Shown here one piece after another: positions 41,435-50,640 of a stretch of 64,000 nt of DNA. The stretch is from the NCBI RefSeq assembly GCF_002953255.1, contig NZ_CP026498.1, positions 7,964,166 to 8,028,165 of the forward strand. The letters are read 5' to 3'. The position numbers and the translations under genes are program-made. The notes below the pieces were generated by a model. It ran no database searches and was not told where the DNA came from. It worked only from the letters and a program-made list of their open reading frames with translations. The stretch's first letter is position 1, and every line of letters starts with the position of its first letter. Source of the DNA: Streptomyces sp. CB01881. GTDB taxonomy: Bacteria; Actinomycetota; Actinomycetes; Streptomycetales; Streptomycetaceae.

Positions 41435-43552
41435 CTACTCCGGGAAGTGGCAGGCCGCCTGGTGGTCCACGCCCGGTGCGGGCCCGGTCAGCGGTGGGGC
41501 CTCGGCCTCACAGCGGCCGCGCGCCCCGGCGTCCAGCCCGGCGTACACGGGGCAGCGGGTGCGGAACGGGCAGCCGGTGCGGCGCTCGGTGGGCGAGGGC
41601 GGGTCGCCGGGCAGCAGGATGCGGGCGCGGGCCCGTTCGGCGGGCGGGTCCGGGAGCGGGACGGCGGAGAGCAGCGCGCGGGTGTAGGGGTGGCGGGGGC
41701 GGTCGAAGACGGCGGTGACCTCGCCCTGCTCGACGGTCCGCCCCAGGTACATCACGCTGATCCGGTCGGCGAGGTGCCGGATCACCGAGAGGTCGTGCGA
41801 GACGAAGAGATAGGAGAGGCCCAGCTCCGCCTTGAGGGACTGGAGCAGGTTGAGCACGCCGGCCTGGATGGAGACGTCCAGTGCGGAGACCGGTTCGTCG
41901 AGGACGAGCAGCTTCGGCCGGACGGCGAGCGCGCGGGCGATCGAGATCCGCTGCCGCTGCCCGCCGGAGAACTGGTGCGGGTAGCGGACGGCGTGTGCCG
42001 GGTCGAGGCCGACCTGGCGGAGCAGCTCGGGCACCCGGCGGGCGATCTCCTCACGGGCGGCGTGCTGGGCGCGCAGCGGTTCGGCGATGATGTCGCCGAC
42101 CGGCATCCGCGGGTCGAGGCTGGCCATCGGGTCCTGGAAGACGATCTGCAGCTCGGCCCGGAGCCGGTGGGCGTCGGCCCGGGAGAGCCCGGCGGTGTGC
42201 CGTCCGAGCAGTTCGATCCGGCCGGACTCGGGGGCGGCGAGCCGCAGCAGTTCGAACAGCGTGGTGGACTTGCCGGAGCCGGACTCGCCGACCAGGCCGA
42301 GCGTCTCGCCCTGGCGGATGTCCAGCTCGACGCCGTCCACGGCGTAGACCTCGCCGACCCTGCGCTTGAAGACGGTGCCCTTGAGCAGGGGGAACGTCTT
42401 GGTGAGGCCGGTGACGGAGAGCACCGGCGAGCGCCCCTCCCGGTCCGCGGAGGCGGCACCCGCCGCAGCCCCGGAGCCGTCGGCACCGCCGCCACCGCCG
42501 ACAGCACCCGGCACCACCGGCACCGGGTACACCTCGGCCGGAGCCGGCCGGCGTTCGGCCAGCTCCCCGGCCCGGACGCAGGCCGCCAGGTGGTCGTCGG
42601 GGCCGTCGAGTCCGGGCTCCGCGGCCCGGCAGCGGTCCTCGGCCAGCGGGCAGCGGGCGGCGAACGGGCAGCCGGCCGGCAGTTCGGCCATCGGGGCGGG
42701 CGTGCCGGGGATCGGGACGAGCGGCCCGCCGCGGGCGTCCAGCCGCGGCACCGCGCCGATCAGCCCGAGCGTGTACGGGTGGCGGGGCGCGGCGAACAGC
42801 TCGTCCACGCCGGCCGTCTCCACCACCCGGCCCGCGTACATCACGGCGACCCGGTCGGCCATCCCGGCGATGACGCCGAGGTCGTGGCTGACCAGGACGA
42901 GTGCGGCGCCGGTCTCCCGCTGGGCGGTCCGGAGCACGTCGAGCACCTGGGCCTGGATGGTGACGTCCAGGGCGGTGGTCGGCTCGTCGGCGAGCAGGAT
43001 GTCGGGGTCGTTGGCGATGGCCATGGCGATCATCGCGCGCTGGCGCATGCCGCCGGAGAACTCGTGCGGGAAGCTGTCCAGCGCGCGGTCGGGCGCGGGG
43101 ATGCCGACCAGGTCGAGCAGTTCGGCGGCCCGTCCGCGGGCGGCGGGCCGGTCGAGGCGCTGGTGGATCCGCAGGGCCTCGACGATCTGGTCGCCGATCC
43201 GGTAGACGGGCGTGAAGGCGGAGAGCGGGTCCTGGAAGACCATGGCGACCCGGCGGCCGCGGACGGCGGCGAGTTCGCGGCCGGGCAGGCCGATCAGCTC
43301 CTTGCCGTCCAGCTCGACCGAGCCGTGGACGCGCGCGGTGCCGGGCAGCAGGCCGAGTACGGCCAGCGCGGTGACGGACTTGCCGGAGCCGGACTCGCCG
43401 ACGATGCCCAGGGTCTCGCCGCGCCGCAGGGTGAGGTCGACGCCGCGCACGGCGGGCACCGCGGTGCCGCGCGGCCCGGCGAAGTCGACCCGCAGGTCGC
43501 GGACGTGCAGCAGCGGGGCCGCGGGCAGCGGGGTTTCGACGGTGGGGGTCAC
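41435..43552 (-). CDS. Oligopeptide/dipeptide ABC transporter ATP-binding protein, fused DppD-DppF
   Basis: A 705-residue protein with two complete ATPase domains in one chain, equal to DppD and DppF joined. The first half has Walker A GESGSGKSV, signature FSGGMRQRAMIAMAI and Walker B DILLADEPTTALD. The second has GESGSGKST, FSGGQRQRISIARAL and KLLVLDEPVSALD. Each half ends with the oligopeptide-type cysteine box (CPFAARCPLAEDRC and CPFRTRCPVYAG) that may bind a 4Fe-4S cluster. It is last in a three-gene operon and overlaps the permease gene by 4 nt. GTG start. Confidence 0.94.
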   Translation of the reverse strand: MTPTVETPLPAAPLLHVRDLRVDFAGPRGTAVPAVRGVDLTLRRGETLGIVGESGSGKSVTALAVLGLLPGTARVHGSVELDGKELIGLPGRELAAVRGRRVAMVFQDPLSAFTPVYRIGDQIVEALRIHQRLDRPAARGRAAELLDLVGIPAPDRALDSFPHEFSGGMRQRAMIAMAIANDPDILLADEPTTALDVTIQAQVLDVLRTAQRETGAALVLVSHDLGVIAGMADRVAVMYAGRVVETAGVDELFAAPRHPYTLGLIGAVPRLDARGGPLVPIPGTPAPMAELPAGCPFAARCPLAEDRCRAAEPGLDGPDDHLAACVRAGELAERRPAPAEVYPVPVVPGAVGGGGGADGSGAAAGAASADREGRSPVLSVTGLTKTFPLLKGTVFKRRVGEVYAVDGVELDIRQGETLGLVGESGSGKSTTLFELLRLAAPESGRIELLGRHTAGLSRADAHRLRAELQIVFQDPMASLDPRMPVGDIIAEPLRAQHAAREEIARRVPELLRQVGLDPAHAVRYPHQFSGGQRQRISIARALAVRPKLLVLDEPVSALDVSIQAGVLNLLQSLKAELGLSYLFVSHDLSVIRHLADRISVMYLGRTVEQGEVTAVFDRPRHPYTRALLSAVPLPDPPAERARARILLPGDPPSPTERRTGCPFRTRCPVYAGLDAGARGRCEAEAPPLTGPAPGVDHQAACHFPE

Positions 43553-44541
43553 GTGCGGTTCCGCTTCTTCCGGGAACGGGGGTGGCGACGGGGGGCCCGG
43601 GCCGCCTCGGCGGTGGGGTCGAGGGCGTCGCGCAGCCCGTCCCCGATCAGGTTGACGGCCAGCACGAAGAGCACCAGCAGCCCGGCGGCGAAGTAGAACA
43701 GCCAGGGGAAGGTCGGGGCGTCGAAGGTGCCGGCGGCGAGCAGGGTGCCGAGGGAGACGTCGGGGGCCTTCACGCCGAAGCCGAAGTAGGAGAGCGCGGT
43801 CTCGCTCATCACGGCTCCGCCGACGGCGATGGTGGCGTCGATGATCAGGAAGGAGGCGACGTTCGGCAGGATGTGCCGGGTGATGATCCGCAGCGGCCGT
43901 ACGCCCATGAACCGTGCGGCCCGGACGAACTCGCGATCCCGCAGCGAGATGGTCATCGAGCGGACCACCCGGGCGGTGATCATCCAGTTGAAGAGGGCGA
44001 GCAGCAGGACGAAGGCGAGCCAGCCGGCTCCCTTCAGCCGGGGCGAGACGATGGTGATGATCAGGAAGCTGGGGAAGACCAGCATGAGGTCCACCACGAA
44101 CATCAGCGCCCGGTCGGTCCAGCCGCCGAAGTAGCCCGCGCAGGCGCCGAACAGCGAGGCCAGCACGGTCGAGAAGAGGGCCACCAGCAGGCCGATGACC
44201 AGCGACTTCTGCAGTCCGCGGACGGTCTGCGCGAAGACGTCCTGGCCGATCCCGTTGGTGCCGAACCAGTGGGCGCCGGAGGGGGGTTGGCGCAGCGCGC
44301 TGTAGTCCGGGGTGGCGTAGTCCCAGGGCGTGAGGTACTGCCCGCCGAAGGCGAGGACGAAGAGCAGCAGGACGATGACGGCACCGGCCACCGCCCAGCG
44401 GGCGGCGAGCAGCCGGGCGAGGACGAGCCGGCCCCGGCCGGTCACCTCGGCCGCGGGGGCCGGCCCGGTGGCGGGATCGGAGCCGGAACCGGAACCGGGC
44501 TCGGGGGTGGGCGCGGAGGACTCCGCGACGACGGCGGTCAC
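43549..44541 (-). CDS. Oligopeptide ABC transporter permease, DppC-like
   Basis: A 330-residue permease with an Ala/Pro/Gly-rich leader, an N-terminal helix, and the BPD inner-membrane domain. The OppC phrase HWFGTNGIGQDVFAQTVRGLQKSLVIG and the ATPase-contact loop VRAARFMGVRPLRIITRHILPN (EAA-type) are clear. GTG at 44541 is picked, with GGAGGAG nine bases upstream; an in-frame start at 44571 is possible. The gene is 16 bases after dppB and overlaps the ATPase gene. Confidence 0.92.
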   Translation of the reverse strand: MTAVVAESSAPTPEPGSGSGSDPATGPAPAAEVTGRGRLVLARLLAARWAVAGAVIVLLLFVLAFGGQYLTPWDYATPDYSALRQPPSGAHWFGTNGIGQDVFAQTVRGLQKSLVIGLLVALFSTVLASLFGACAGYFGGWTDRALMFVVDLMLVFPSFLIITIVSPRLKGAGWLAFVLLLALFNWMITARVVRSMTISLRDREFVRAARFMGVRPLRIITRHILPNVASFLIIDATIAVGGAVMSETALSYFGFGVKAPDVSLGTLLAAGTFDAPTFPWLFYFAAGLLVLFVLAVNLIGDGLRDALDPTAEAARAPRRHPRSRKKRNRT

Positions 44542-44557
44542 AGCAGGTCTCCTCCGG

Positions 44558-45541
44558 TCAGGACCGCACACGCGGGTCGAGGGCGGCGTGCAGGGCGTCG
44601 GCGAGGAAGCCGGAGGCGAGCACCACGACGGCGGCGAACAGGTTGACGGCGACGACCGCGTTGACGTCCTGTTCGTTGATCGACTGGATGAACCACTCGC
44701 CCATGCCGTGCCAGCCGAAGATGGTCTCGGTGAAGGCGGCGCCGGTGAAGATGCCGAGGAAGCTGTAGGCGAACATCGTCGACATCGGGATCACCGCCGT
44801 CCGCAGCCCGTGCTTGAGGAGGGCGCGGTTGCGGGTGAGCCCCTTGGCCTCGGCGGTGCGCAGGTAGTCGGAGCCGAGCACGTCGAGCATGGTGCCGCGC
44901 TGGTAGCGGCTGTAGGTGGCGAGGCCGCCGAGCGCCAGCGAGAGGGTGGGCAGCAGCAGGTGCAGCGCCCAGTCGCCGAGGTGGGCGCCGAGGCCGCCGG
45001 TCAGGCCGGGGGTCTCGTACCCGGTGAAGGGGACGACCTCGTGGCCGGCGACGTCCTTGGCGGCGATGGCGCCGTTCTTGAGGAAGAGCGCCACCAGGAA
45101 GACCGGGGTGGAGAGCAGGACGAAGGAGAGGACGGTGATCAGCCGGTCCGTCATGCGGTACTGGCGCACCGCGCTCCAGGCCCCGGCCGCGACGCCGAGG
45201 ACCATGCCGAGCAGGCTGCCGATCAGCAGCAGTCGCAGCGAGACCCAGATCCGGCGGCGGAAGTCGTCCATCACCGGGGTGTCGTGGATGGTGCGGCCGA
45301 GGTCGCCGTGGAGCAGCAGGCCGCCGGCCCAGTGGCCGAAGCGTTCGACGACCGGGGTGTGGTCGTTCAGGTTGAGTTCGGTGAGCTGCCGCTCGACCGA
45401 GGCGGCGGCCGGCCGGGGCACCTTGGCCTCGAAGTAGGTGCGCGGCTGGAGGGCCGCGGCGGAGAGCGCGTACGCCAGGAACACGGCGGCGATCAGCAGC
45501 ACCGCGTAGTAGCTGAGCCGCTTCGCCAGGTAGCGGAGCAT
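44558..45541 (-). CDS. Oligopeptide ABC transporter permease, DppB-like
   Basis: A 327-residue permease. The N-terminal helix MLRYLAKRLSYYAVLLIAAVFLAY is typical of DppB. The conserved GDLGRTIHDTPVMDDFRRRIWVSL and the contact loop DYLRTAEAKGLTRNRALLKHGLRTAVIP are present, as is ETIFGWHGMGEWFIQSI. The ATG at 45541 fits the family start; no strong ribosome site is visible. It is the first gene of the permease/ATPase operon and diverges from the binding-protein gene. Confidence 0.92.
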   Translation of the reverse strand: MLRYLAKRLSYYAVLLIAAVFLAYALSAAALQPRTYFEAKVPRPAAASVERQLTELNLNDHTPVVERFGHWAGGLLLHGDLGRTIHDTPVMDDFRRRIWVSLRLLLIGSLLGMVLGVAAGAWSAVRQYRMTDRLITVLSFVLLSTPVFLVALFLKNGAIAAKDVAGHEVVPFTGYETPGLTGGLGAHLGDWALHLLLPTLSLALGGLATYSRYQRGTMLDVLGSDYLRTAEAKGLTRNRALLKHGLRTAVIPMSTMFAYSFLGIFTGAAFTETIFGWHGMGEWFIQSINEQDVNAVVAVNLFAAVVVLASGFLADALHAALDPRVRS

Positions 45542-45856
45542 CAGCGGCCGCCCGGGACGGGGGCGGGGCCGACGCGTCTGGTGGGCATCGGTGGGTGGCC
45601 TTCGGTCGGTGGCCCTGTTCGAGCCGGTGAGGGAAAGGTGCAGGTCAAGAGTGTGGCACCGGTGCACGGCCGCGGTATTGCGGCAGTGTTGCGGCCCGTT
45701 TCGTTTGGATCAGGTGTGAACTCCGGCCTCTGGTACTCGTCCTGATCCGCTGTTACGTTCTGGACGCCGGCACCAACTTGGCTGCCCATCGTCAAGCCTC
45801 GCCACACCTCTGCGACGCGACTCTCACCACCTGCCATTTTCACGGGGGGACCCCTC
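45542..45856. promoter_or_regulatory. Divergent region between dppB-like and dppA-like genes
   Basis: No gene is seen in these 315 bases. The AT-richer part lies at about 45690-45840 and should hold both promoters. A direct TTGCGGC repeat occurs near 45675-45695. A G-rich run (GGGGGGAC at 45845-45852) sits before the binding-protein ATG and is its ribosome site. Confidence 0.35.
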
Positions 45857-47563
45857 ATGGACGCTTCCAGCTCACCGGCCCGCGGCTTCGGCCGGGCCGC
45901 CGCCCTCGCCCTGGCCGTCGCGCTCGCGGCCACCGCGTGCACCTCGGGCGGCGGGGGGTCGGCCGACAACGCGGCCAAGAGCGAGCCTCCCCGGCAGGGT
46001 GCGATCGACATCAACGCCAAGTCGCCGGACCAGCTGCGCGACGGCGGCGAGGTGCGCTTCCCGCTGTACCAGTGGATCACCCAGTGGAACCCGTTCCAGG
46101 TGGACGGCCGCTACGGCGACGCGGTCGAGATCATGCGGGAGCTGGAGCCGAACCTCTTCACGACGGACGAGACCGGCACCTTCAAGCCGGTCACCGACTA
46201 CCTGCTGGAGGCCAAGGTCACCTCGACCTCCCCGCAGGTCATCACCTACAAGCTCAACCCCAAGGCCAAGTGGTCGGACGGGAAGCCACTCGGCTACCTG
46301 GACTTCAAGGCCGACTGGGAGGCCAGCAACGGCAGGAAGGACGGCTACAACATCGCCGACTCCTCCGGCTACGAGCTGATCTCCGGCGTCGAGCAGGGTG
46401 CCGACGCGAACGAGGTCAAGGTGACCTTCTCGGAGCCGTACGCGGACTGGCAGAACCTGTTCCGCCCGCTGATCCCGGCGGCCGGGATCGGTACGGCGGA
46501 CGACTTCAACAAGGGCTGGATCGACAAGATCCCGGTCACCGCCGGGGCGTTGAAGGTCGCCGCGATGGACAAGACCGCCCAGACCGTCACGCTGGTCCCG
46601 GATCCGGCCTGGTGGGGTGCGAAGCCCAAGGCGGAGAAGATCACCTTCCGGGTGATGTCCCAGTCGGCGACCACCCAGGCGTTCCTCAACAACGAGATCG
46701 ACTTCGCCGCGGCGGGCACCGCCACGGCGTACGCGCAGCTCAAGGACGCCAAGGACACGGTGATCCGGTCCGCCAGCCCGTGGGACGAGGTGCACCTCTC
46801 GTTCGGCGGCGGCGGTGCACTGGCGGACCAGAAGGTGCGTCAGGCGCTCGGCAAGGCGCTCGACCGCTCTGCCCTGATCAAGATCGCCAACAACGGCGTG
46901 CCGGTGGAGTTCAAGCCGCTCGGCAACCACATCTTCATGCCCAACCAGACCGGCTACCAGGACAACTCCGGGGAGTGGGCCAAGTTCGACCTGGCCGCCG
47001 CCAGGAAGGCGCTGGACGAGGCGGGTTGGAAGGAGGCCGGCAGCGGTCAGCCGCGCACCAAGGACGGCCAGTCGCTGACCCTGCACTTCGTGATCAACGA
47101 GTCCACCCCGCAGGCCCAGGTCGACCTCGCCACCGCCGCCCAGGCGATGTGGCTGGCGGCCGGCGTGAAGGTCGAACTCGACAAGGTCCCGGCCAACGAC
47201 TTCTTCACCAAGTACGTCAACCAGGGCAAGTTCGACATCGCCAGCTGGCGCAACACCGACTCGTTCCCGCTCTCCACCAGCCTGACCAACTTCCGGCTGC
47301 CGCAGGGCGACAACGTCTTCGGCAACTACTCCAAGCTCGGCACCCCCGAGATCGACGGGCTGCTCAAGAAGGCGGCCGGCACCATCGACCCGGTGGAGGC
47401 CGCGAAGCTCTACAACCAGGCGGACGCCAGGATCTGGGAGCTGGGCCACACCGTCGAGCTGTACCAGCGGCCGACCGTCGTCGCGGCCCGCAAGGGGCTG
47501 GCCAACTACGGTGCGTTCGGCCTGGCCGGCGTCGACTACGCCAAGGTGGGCTGGGAGAAGTAG
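45857..47563 (+). CDS. Oligopeptide ABC transporter substrate-binding lipoprotein (SBP family 5)
   Basis: A 568-residue lipoprotein of the DppA/OppA family. The signal peptide has the lipobox ATAC (cysteine at about residue 28). The mature protein shows the family phrases ELEPNLFTTDETGTF, YKLNPKAKWSDGKPLGYLDFKADWEA, KVRQALGKALDRSALIKI, and PTVVAARKGLANYGAFGLAGVDYAKVGW near the end. It delivers peptides to the divergent DppB/C/fused ATPase set, which lacks its own binding protein, so the two units are one importer. The ligand is unknown. Confidence 0.92.
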   Translation: MDASSSPARGFGRAAALALAVALAATACTSGGGGSADNAAKSEPPRQGAIDINAKSPDQLRDGGEVRFPLYQWITQWNPFQVDGRYGDAVEIMRELEPNLFTTDETGTFKPVTDYLLEAKVTSTSPQVITYKLNPKAKWSDGKPLGYLDFKADWEASNGRKDGYNIADSSGYELISGVEQGADANEVKVTFSEPYADWQNLFRPLIPAAGIGTADDFNKGWIDKIPVTAGALKVAAMDKTAQTVTLVPDPAWWGAKPKAEKITFRVMSQSATTQAFLNNEIDFAAAGTATAYAQLKDAKDTVIRSASPWDEVHLSFGGGGALADQKVRQALGKALDRSALIKIANNGVPVEFKPLGNHIFMPNQTGYQDNSGEWAKFDLAAARKALDEAGWKEAGSGQPRTKDGQSLTLHFVINESTPQAQVDLATAAQAMWLAAGVKVELDKVPANDFFTKYVNQGKFDIASWRNTDSFPLSTSLTNFRLPQGDNVFGNYSKLGTPEIDGLLKKAAGTIDPVEAAKLYNQADARIWELGHTVELYQRPTVVAARKGLANYGAFGLAGVDYAKVGWEK

Positions 47564-48110
47564 CCGCGGCGGCGCGGCGGGCATCGACGGCCCGGCGGGC
47601 ACTGGCGAGCAGCGCGGTGATCACGAGGCCGGTGGTGCGGACACGGGAAGGTCGGCTCCGCCGCCCCCGTGCTCCTGCCACCGGCCTTGACCTTCCGCGA
47701 TGCCCGCAGGCCGCCCGTGTCATGGGGTCTCCTCCGGACCCGCCCGCTTCCAACCGGGGAAGAATCTAGCGGGGTCGTCCGGGCCGCCGTGCCGTACGCA
47801 GCGGGCGCGCCCGGAAACCCGCCGGGCTGTCACCCGGTTCGCGCACCGGGACGTCAACTCTCGCTGACGGAACGGCACATCGGGAGAAAGCGACACGCGC
47901 GGCACGTTCCGGCACGGCTCGCGCCGCAGCCCCGGGCGGCGGCGGGCACGGCCCCGGACGCGGCCCCGGGCACGGCTCCGGCCCCGCGGGTAGCCTGCTC
48001 CGCCCAGCCGTCGCAGGGCGGCCGCGCCGGTGCGTGCGCCCGGCCCGGGCCGCTGCCAGGATGCGGCGGGACGGCGCAGCCCGCCCGTCCCGGAGCCCGG
48101 AGACCCGACC
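47564..48110. other. 547-bp stretch without a supported gene
   Basis: Both neighbours are transcribed rightward. Frames here are open only by high GC and lack ribosome sites. GAATCTAGCGGGG near 47762 is the nearest thing to a -10 region. I see no strong hairpin after the binding-protein stop. Confidence 0.4.
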
Positions 48111-49304
48111 ATGACCAGCGAACCCGCCGCAGTCCACCGCCCGCACCACAGCGACCGGCACCCGGTGAGCCGGATGGTGCCGCGCAGCCGGGACGAGCCG
48201 CACCGGGTGGCCACCCCGTTGGAGCTCTTCTTCGACCTCTGCTTCGTGGTCGCGGTCGGCCAGGCGGGCCGCGAGCTCGCCCACGACCTGGCCGCCGGCC
48301 ACTACGGCGACGGCCTCACCGGCTACGCCCTCGCGTTCTTCGCGATCTGGTGGGCCTGGATGAACTTCACCTGGTTCGCCTCCGCGTACGACTGCGACGA
48401 CGTCCCGTACCGGGTCACCACGCTGGTGCAGATCGCGGGCGTGCTGATCCTGGCGGCCGGCGTGCCGCGGATGTTCGCCGAGCAGGACCTCGTGCTCTCG
48501 GTGATCGGGTACATGGTGATGCGGCTGGCCATGGTCACCCAGTGGCTGCGCGCGGCGGCCGGCGAGGAGGGGCAGGCGCGCACGGTCGCGCTGCGCTACG
48601 CGGTCGGGATCACGCTCTGCCAGATCGGCTGGGGCGTGATGCTGGTGCTGCCGCACGACGTCCGGCCGTACGTGATCCCGCTGGGCATCCTGGCCGAGCT
48701 GTCCGTGCCGGTGATCGCGGAGCTGCGCGTCCAGACCCCCTGGCACCCGCACCACATCGCCGAGCGGTATGGCCTGTTCACCCTGATCGTGCTCGGCGAG
48801 ACGGTGGCGGCGGCGACCGTCGCGGTGCAGTCGGCGGTGGACGAGCACGAGGGACTGGGCCGGCTGGTGCCGGTCGCCGTCGGCGGCCTGCTGGTCTGCT
48901 TCTCCGCCTGGTGGATCTACTTCGCCCGGCCGGTCCACGACCACCTGCGTTCCAACCGGCAGGCGTTCCTCTGGGGGTACGGCCACTACCTGGTGTTCGG
49001 CTCGGCGGCGGCGATCGGGGCCGGGCTGGAGGTGGCGGTGGAGTCGGCCGTCCACAAGGCGCACGTCTCCGAGGCGGCGGCCACCGCGACGGTGACCGTG
49101 CCGACCGCGCTCTACCTGTTCACCGTCTGGCTGCTGCACGCCAGGCACGTCAAGACCGGGGCCGAGCAGGCGCTGCTGCCGGCCGCCGCGGTGGCGGTGC
49201 TGGCGTGCACGGCGGCCGGCGGCTCCGGCGTCCTGGCGGCGGGCCTGGTGAGCGCGGCCACCGTGGCGCTCGGCGTGACGATGCACGCCCGCGGCGGGGC
49301 GTGA
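48111..49304 (+). CDS. Low temperature requirement protein A (LtrA) family membrane protein, second copy
   Basis: A 397-residue membrane protein of the LtrA family. Markers are VATPLELFFDLCFVVAVGQAGREL at the start of the first helix and HHIAERYGLFTLIVLGETVAAATVAV, the equivalent of the second conserved block in the gene at 8660. About eleven helices are visible. It is clearly diverged from the first LtrA protein and belongs to another branch. ATG at 48111 opens a hydrophilic leader of about 35 residues. Its last 193 bases overlap the frame of the opposite LysR gene. Confidence 0.88.
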   Translation: MTSEPAAVHRPHHSDRHPVSRMVPRSRDEPHRVATPLELFFDLCFVVAVGQAGRELAHDLAAGHYGDGLTGYALAFFAIWWAWMNFTWFASAYDCDDVPYRVTTLVQIAGVLILAAGVPRMFAEQDLVLSVIGYMVMRLAMVTQWLRAAAGEEGQARTVALRYAVGITLCQIGWGVMLVLPHDVRPYVIPLGILAELSVPVIAELRVQTPWHPHHIAERYGLFTLIVLGETVAAATVAVQSAVDEHEGLGRLVPVAVGGLLVCFSAWWIYFARPVHDHLRSNRQAFLWGYGHYLVFGSAAAIGAGLEVAVESAVHKAHVSEAAATATVTVPTALYLFTVWLLHARHVKTGAEQALLPAAAVAVLACTAAGGSGVLAAGLVSAATVALGVTMHARGGA

Positions 49305-50383
49305 CCGTCCCGCCCCTGGAGGCCGTCCCGTCCGGCGTGGCCGTCCCGGCCGGACGAGGGGCGGGACCTTGGCGGCTGCCCGTCGCCGGGGTCCCCGTCG
49401 GGGGAGGGGCCGATCAGGTGGTGCAGCGTCTGGTCCTGCCGGGAGAGCCAGGCCCGGTAGGCCGGGTTGACCTGCGCCAGGTCCAGGTAGGCCGCGCGCA
49501 GCTCCCCGTACAGGGCGTCCAGGGCCGGCGGGCTGAGCGCGCGCGGCCGCCAGGCGAGCAGTAACCGGACGGTCAGCGGGTCGCCGTGCACCGGGCGCAC
49601 GACCGTGCCGGGCCCGGGGGCGGAGGTCGGCTGGCAGGGGCGGACGGCCTCGCCGGAGGCGACCAGCTCGGCGGCGGTCGCGTTGTCGCGCACCTGCACC
49701 ACCCGGGGGTTGAGCCCGGCCTCGGTGAAGACCCGGCGCATCGCCGCGTACTCGTGGTCGGCGGTCGGGTCGACCATCCAGGTGTCCTCGGCGAGGTCGG
49801 CCAGGTGCACCACCGGGCGGGCGGCGGCGGGGTGGCCGGCGGCGAGCGCGACGAACTGCGGCTCCCGGGTCATCAGCACCCGGTGCTCGGCGTCCGCCGG
49901 TACCCGCAGCGGGAAGCCCTCGCTCTCGTGCACGAAGGCGACGTCCAGTTGGTCGGCGGCGACCATCCGCAGCAGGGCGTTGGCGGAGATGTCGATGTGG
50001 ATGGTGGTGTCCGTCTCCGGCAGCCGCTCGTGCACCCGGCGCAGCCAGGCCGCCACCACTCGGCTGCCGACGCTGCCGATCCGCAGTTGGCGGGCCCGTT
50101 CGCCGCTGGCCGCGTTCCTGGCCTCCTGCCGGGCGGCGGCGACCAGCGCGGCCATCTCGGCGATCACCGGCCGGGCCCGGGACAGCACCGAGTGGCCGAG
50201 CGCGGTGGGCCGGCTGCCGGTCTGCTCGCGGGTGAACAGGGTGCCGCCGACGGCCCGTTCGATGCGGTGCAGCTGGGTGGTGAGGGAGGGCTGGGTCATG
50301 CCGAGGTGCAGCGCGGCCTTGCGGAGGCTGCCGCTGTCGGCGATCGTGCACAGCACCCGGAGGTGTCTCACGTCGAGCTCCAC
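49112..50383 (-). CDS. LysR family regulator, likely SnpR (activator of snapalysin)
   Basis: A LysR protein of 423 residues as read, against about 300-330 usually. The N-terminal helix-turn-helix reads ELDVRHLRVLCTIADSGSLRKAALHLGMTQPSLTTQLHRIERAVGG. The effector domain follows from RQLRIGSVGSRVVAAWL to about residue 320. The last 100 residues contain GRDGHAGRDGLQGRDGHA repeats and then sequence lying antisense to the LtrA gene. It diverges from two snapalysin genes, the order known for snpR/mprR and snpA in S. lividans and S. coelicolor. GTG at 50383 is the family start; ATG at 50425 is an alternative. Confidence 0.85.
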   Translation of the reverse strand: MELDVRHLRVLCTIADSGSLRKAALHLGMTQPSLTTQLHRIERAVGGTLFTREQTGSRPTALGHSVLSRARPVIAEMAALVAAARQEARNAASGERARQLRIGSVGSRVVAAWLRRVHERLPETDTTIHIDISANALLRMVAADQLDVAFVHESEGFPLRVPADAEHRVLMTREPQFVALAAGHPAAARPVVHLADLAEDTWMVDPTADHEYAAMRRVFTEAGLNPRVVQVRDNATAAELVASGEAVRPCQPTSAPGPGTVVRPVHGDPLTVRLLLAWRPRALSPPALDALYGELRAAYLDLAQVNPAYRAWLSRQDQTLHHLIGPSPDGDPGDGQPPRSRPSSGRDGHAGRDGLQGRDGHAPPRACIVTPSATVAALTRPAARTPEPPAAVHASTATAAAGSSACSAPVLTCLACSSQTVNR

Positions 50384-50449
50384 ATCGGGAGCATAACGGG
50401 CGAATGGGTGAGACGCCAGGGACATGACAGGGGACGCCCCGCTCCCGGG

Positions 50450-50499
50450 CCGCCCGGCTCCGGACCCCCGCCGCCCGGCTCCGGACCCCCGCCGCCCGG
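50450..50499. repeat. 21-bp tandem repeat upstream of the first snapalysin gene
   Basis: Two copies of a 21-bp unit starting CCGCCCGGCTCCGGACC lie at 50450-50470 and 50471-50491, with a partial third. TTGACA at 50526-50531 downstream may be the -35 box of the snapalysin promoter. Such repeats next to a LysR-controlled promoter could affect activator spacing. Confidence 0.6.
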
Positions 50500-50640
50500 G
50501 GGAGATTGGCTCGCGCTATCGCCGGTTGACATCATCCGCCGGGCCGCCGCCCTGACCGAAGCTCTGGGGCAGCAGGATTCATCCGGTGCCCCGCGGCAGG
50601 CCCCCACCGGCCGCGGCGCTCGCACAATCGGAGCCCCCAC

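Noticed and set aside
41447..43696. A 749-codon rightward frame opposite the fused ATPase gene
   Set aside because: Antisense open frame without recognisable domains; the opposite strand has two complete ABC ATPases.
47766..50351. Long leftward frame across the second LtrA gene and the LysR gene
   Set aside because: It is in a different frame from LysR, is Arg/Pro-rich without domains, and covers two better supported genes.
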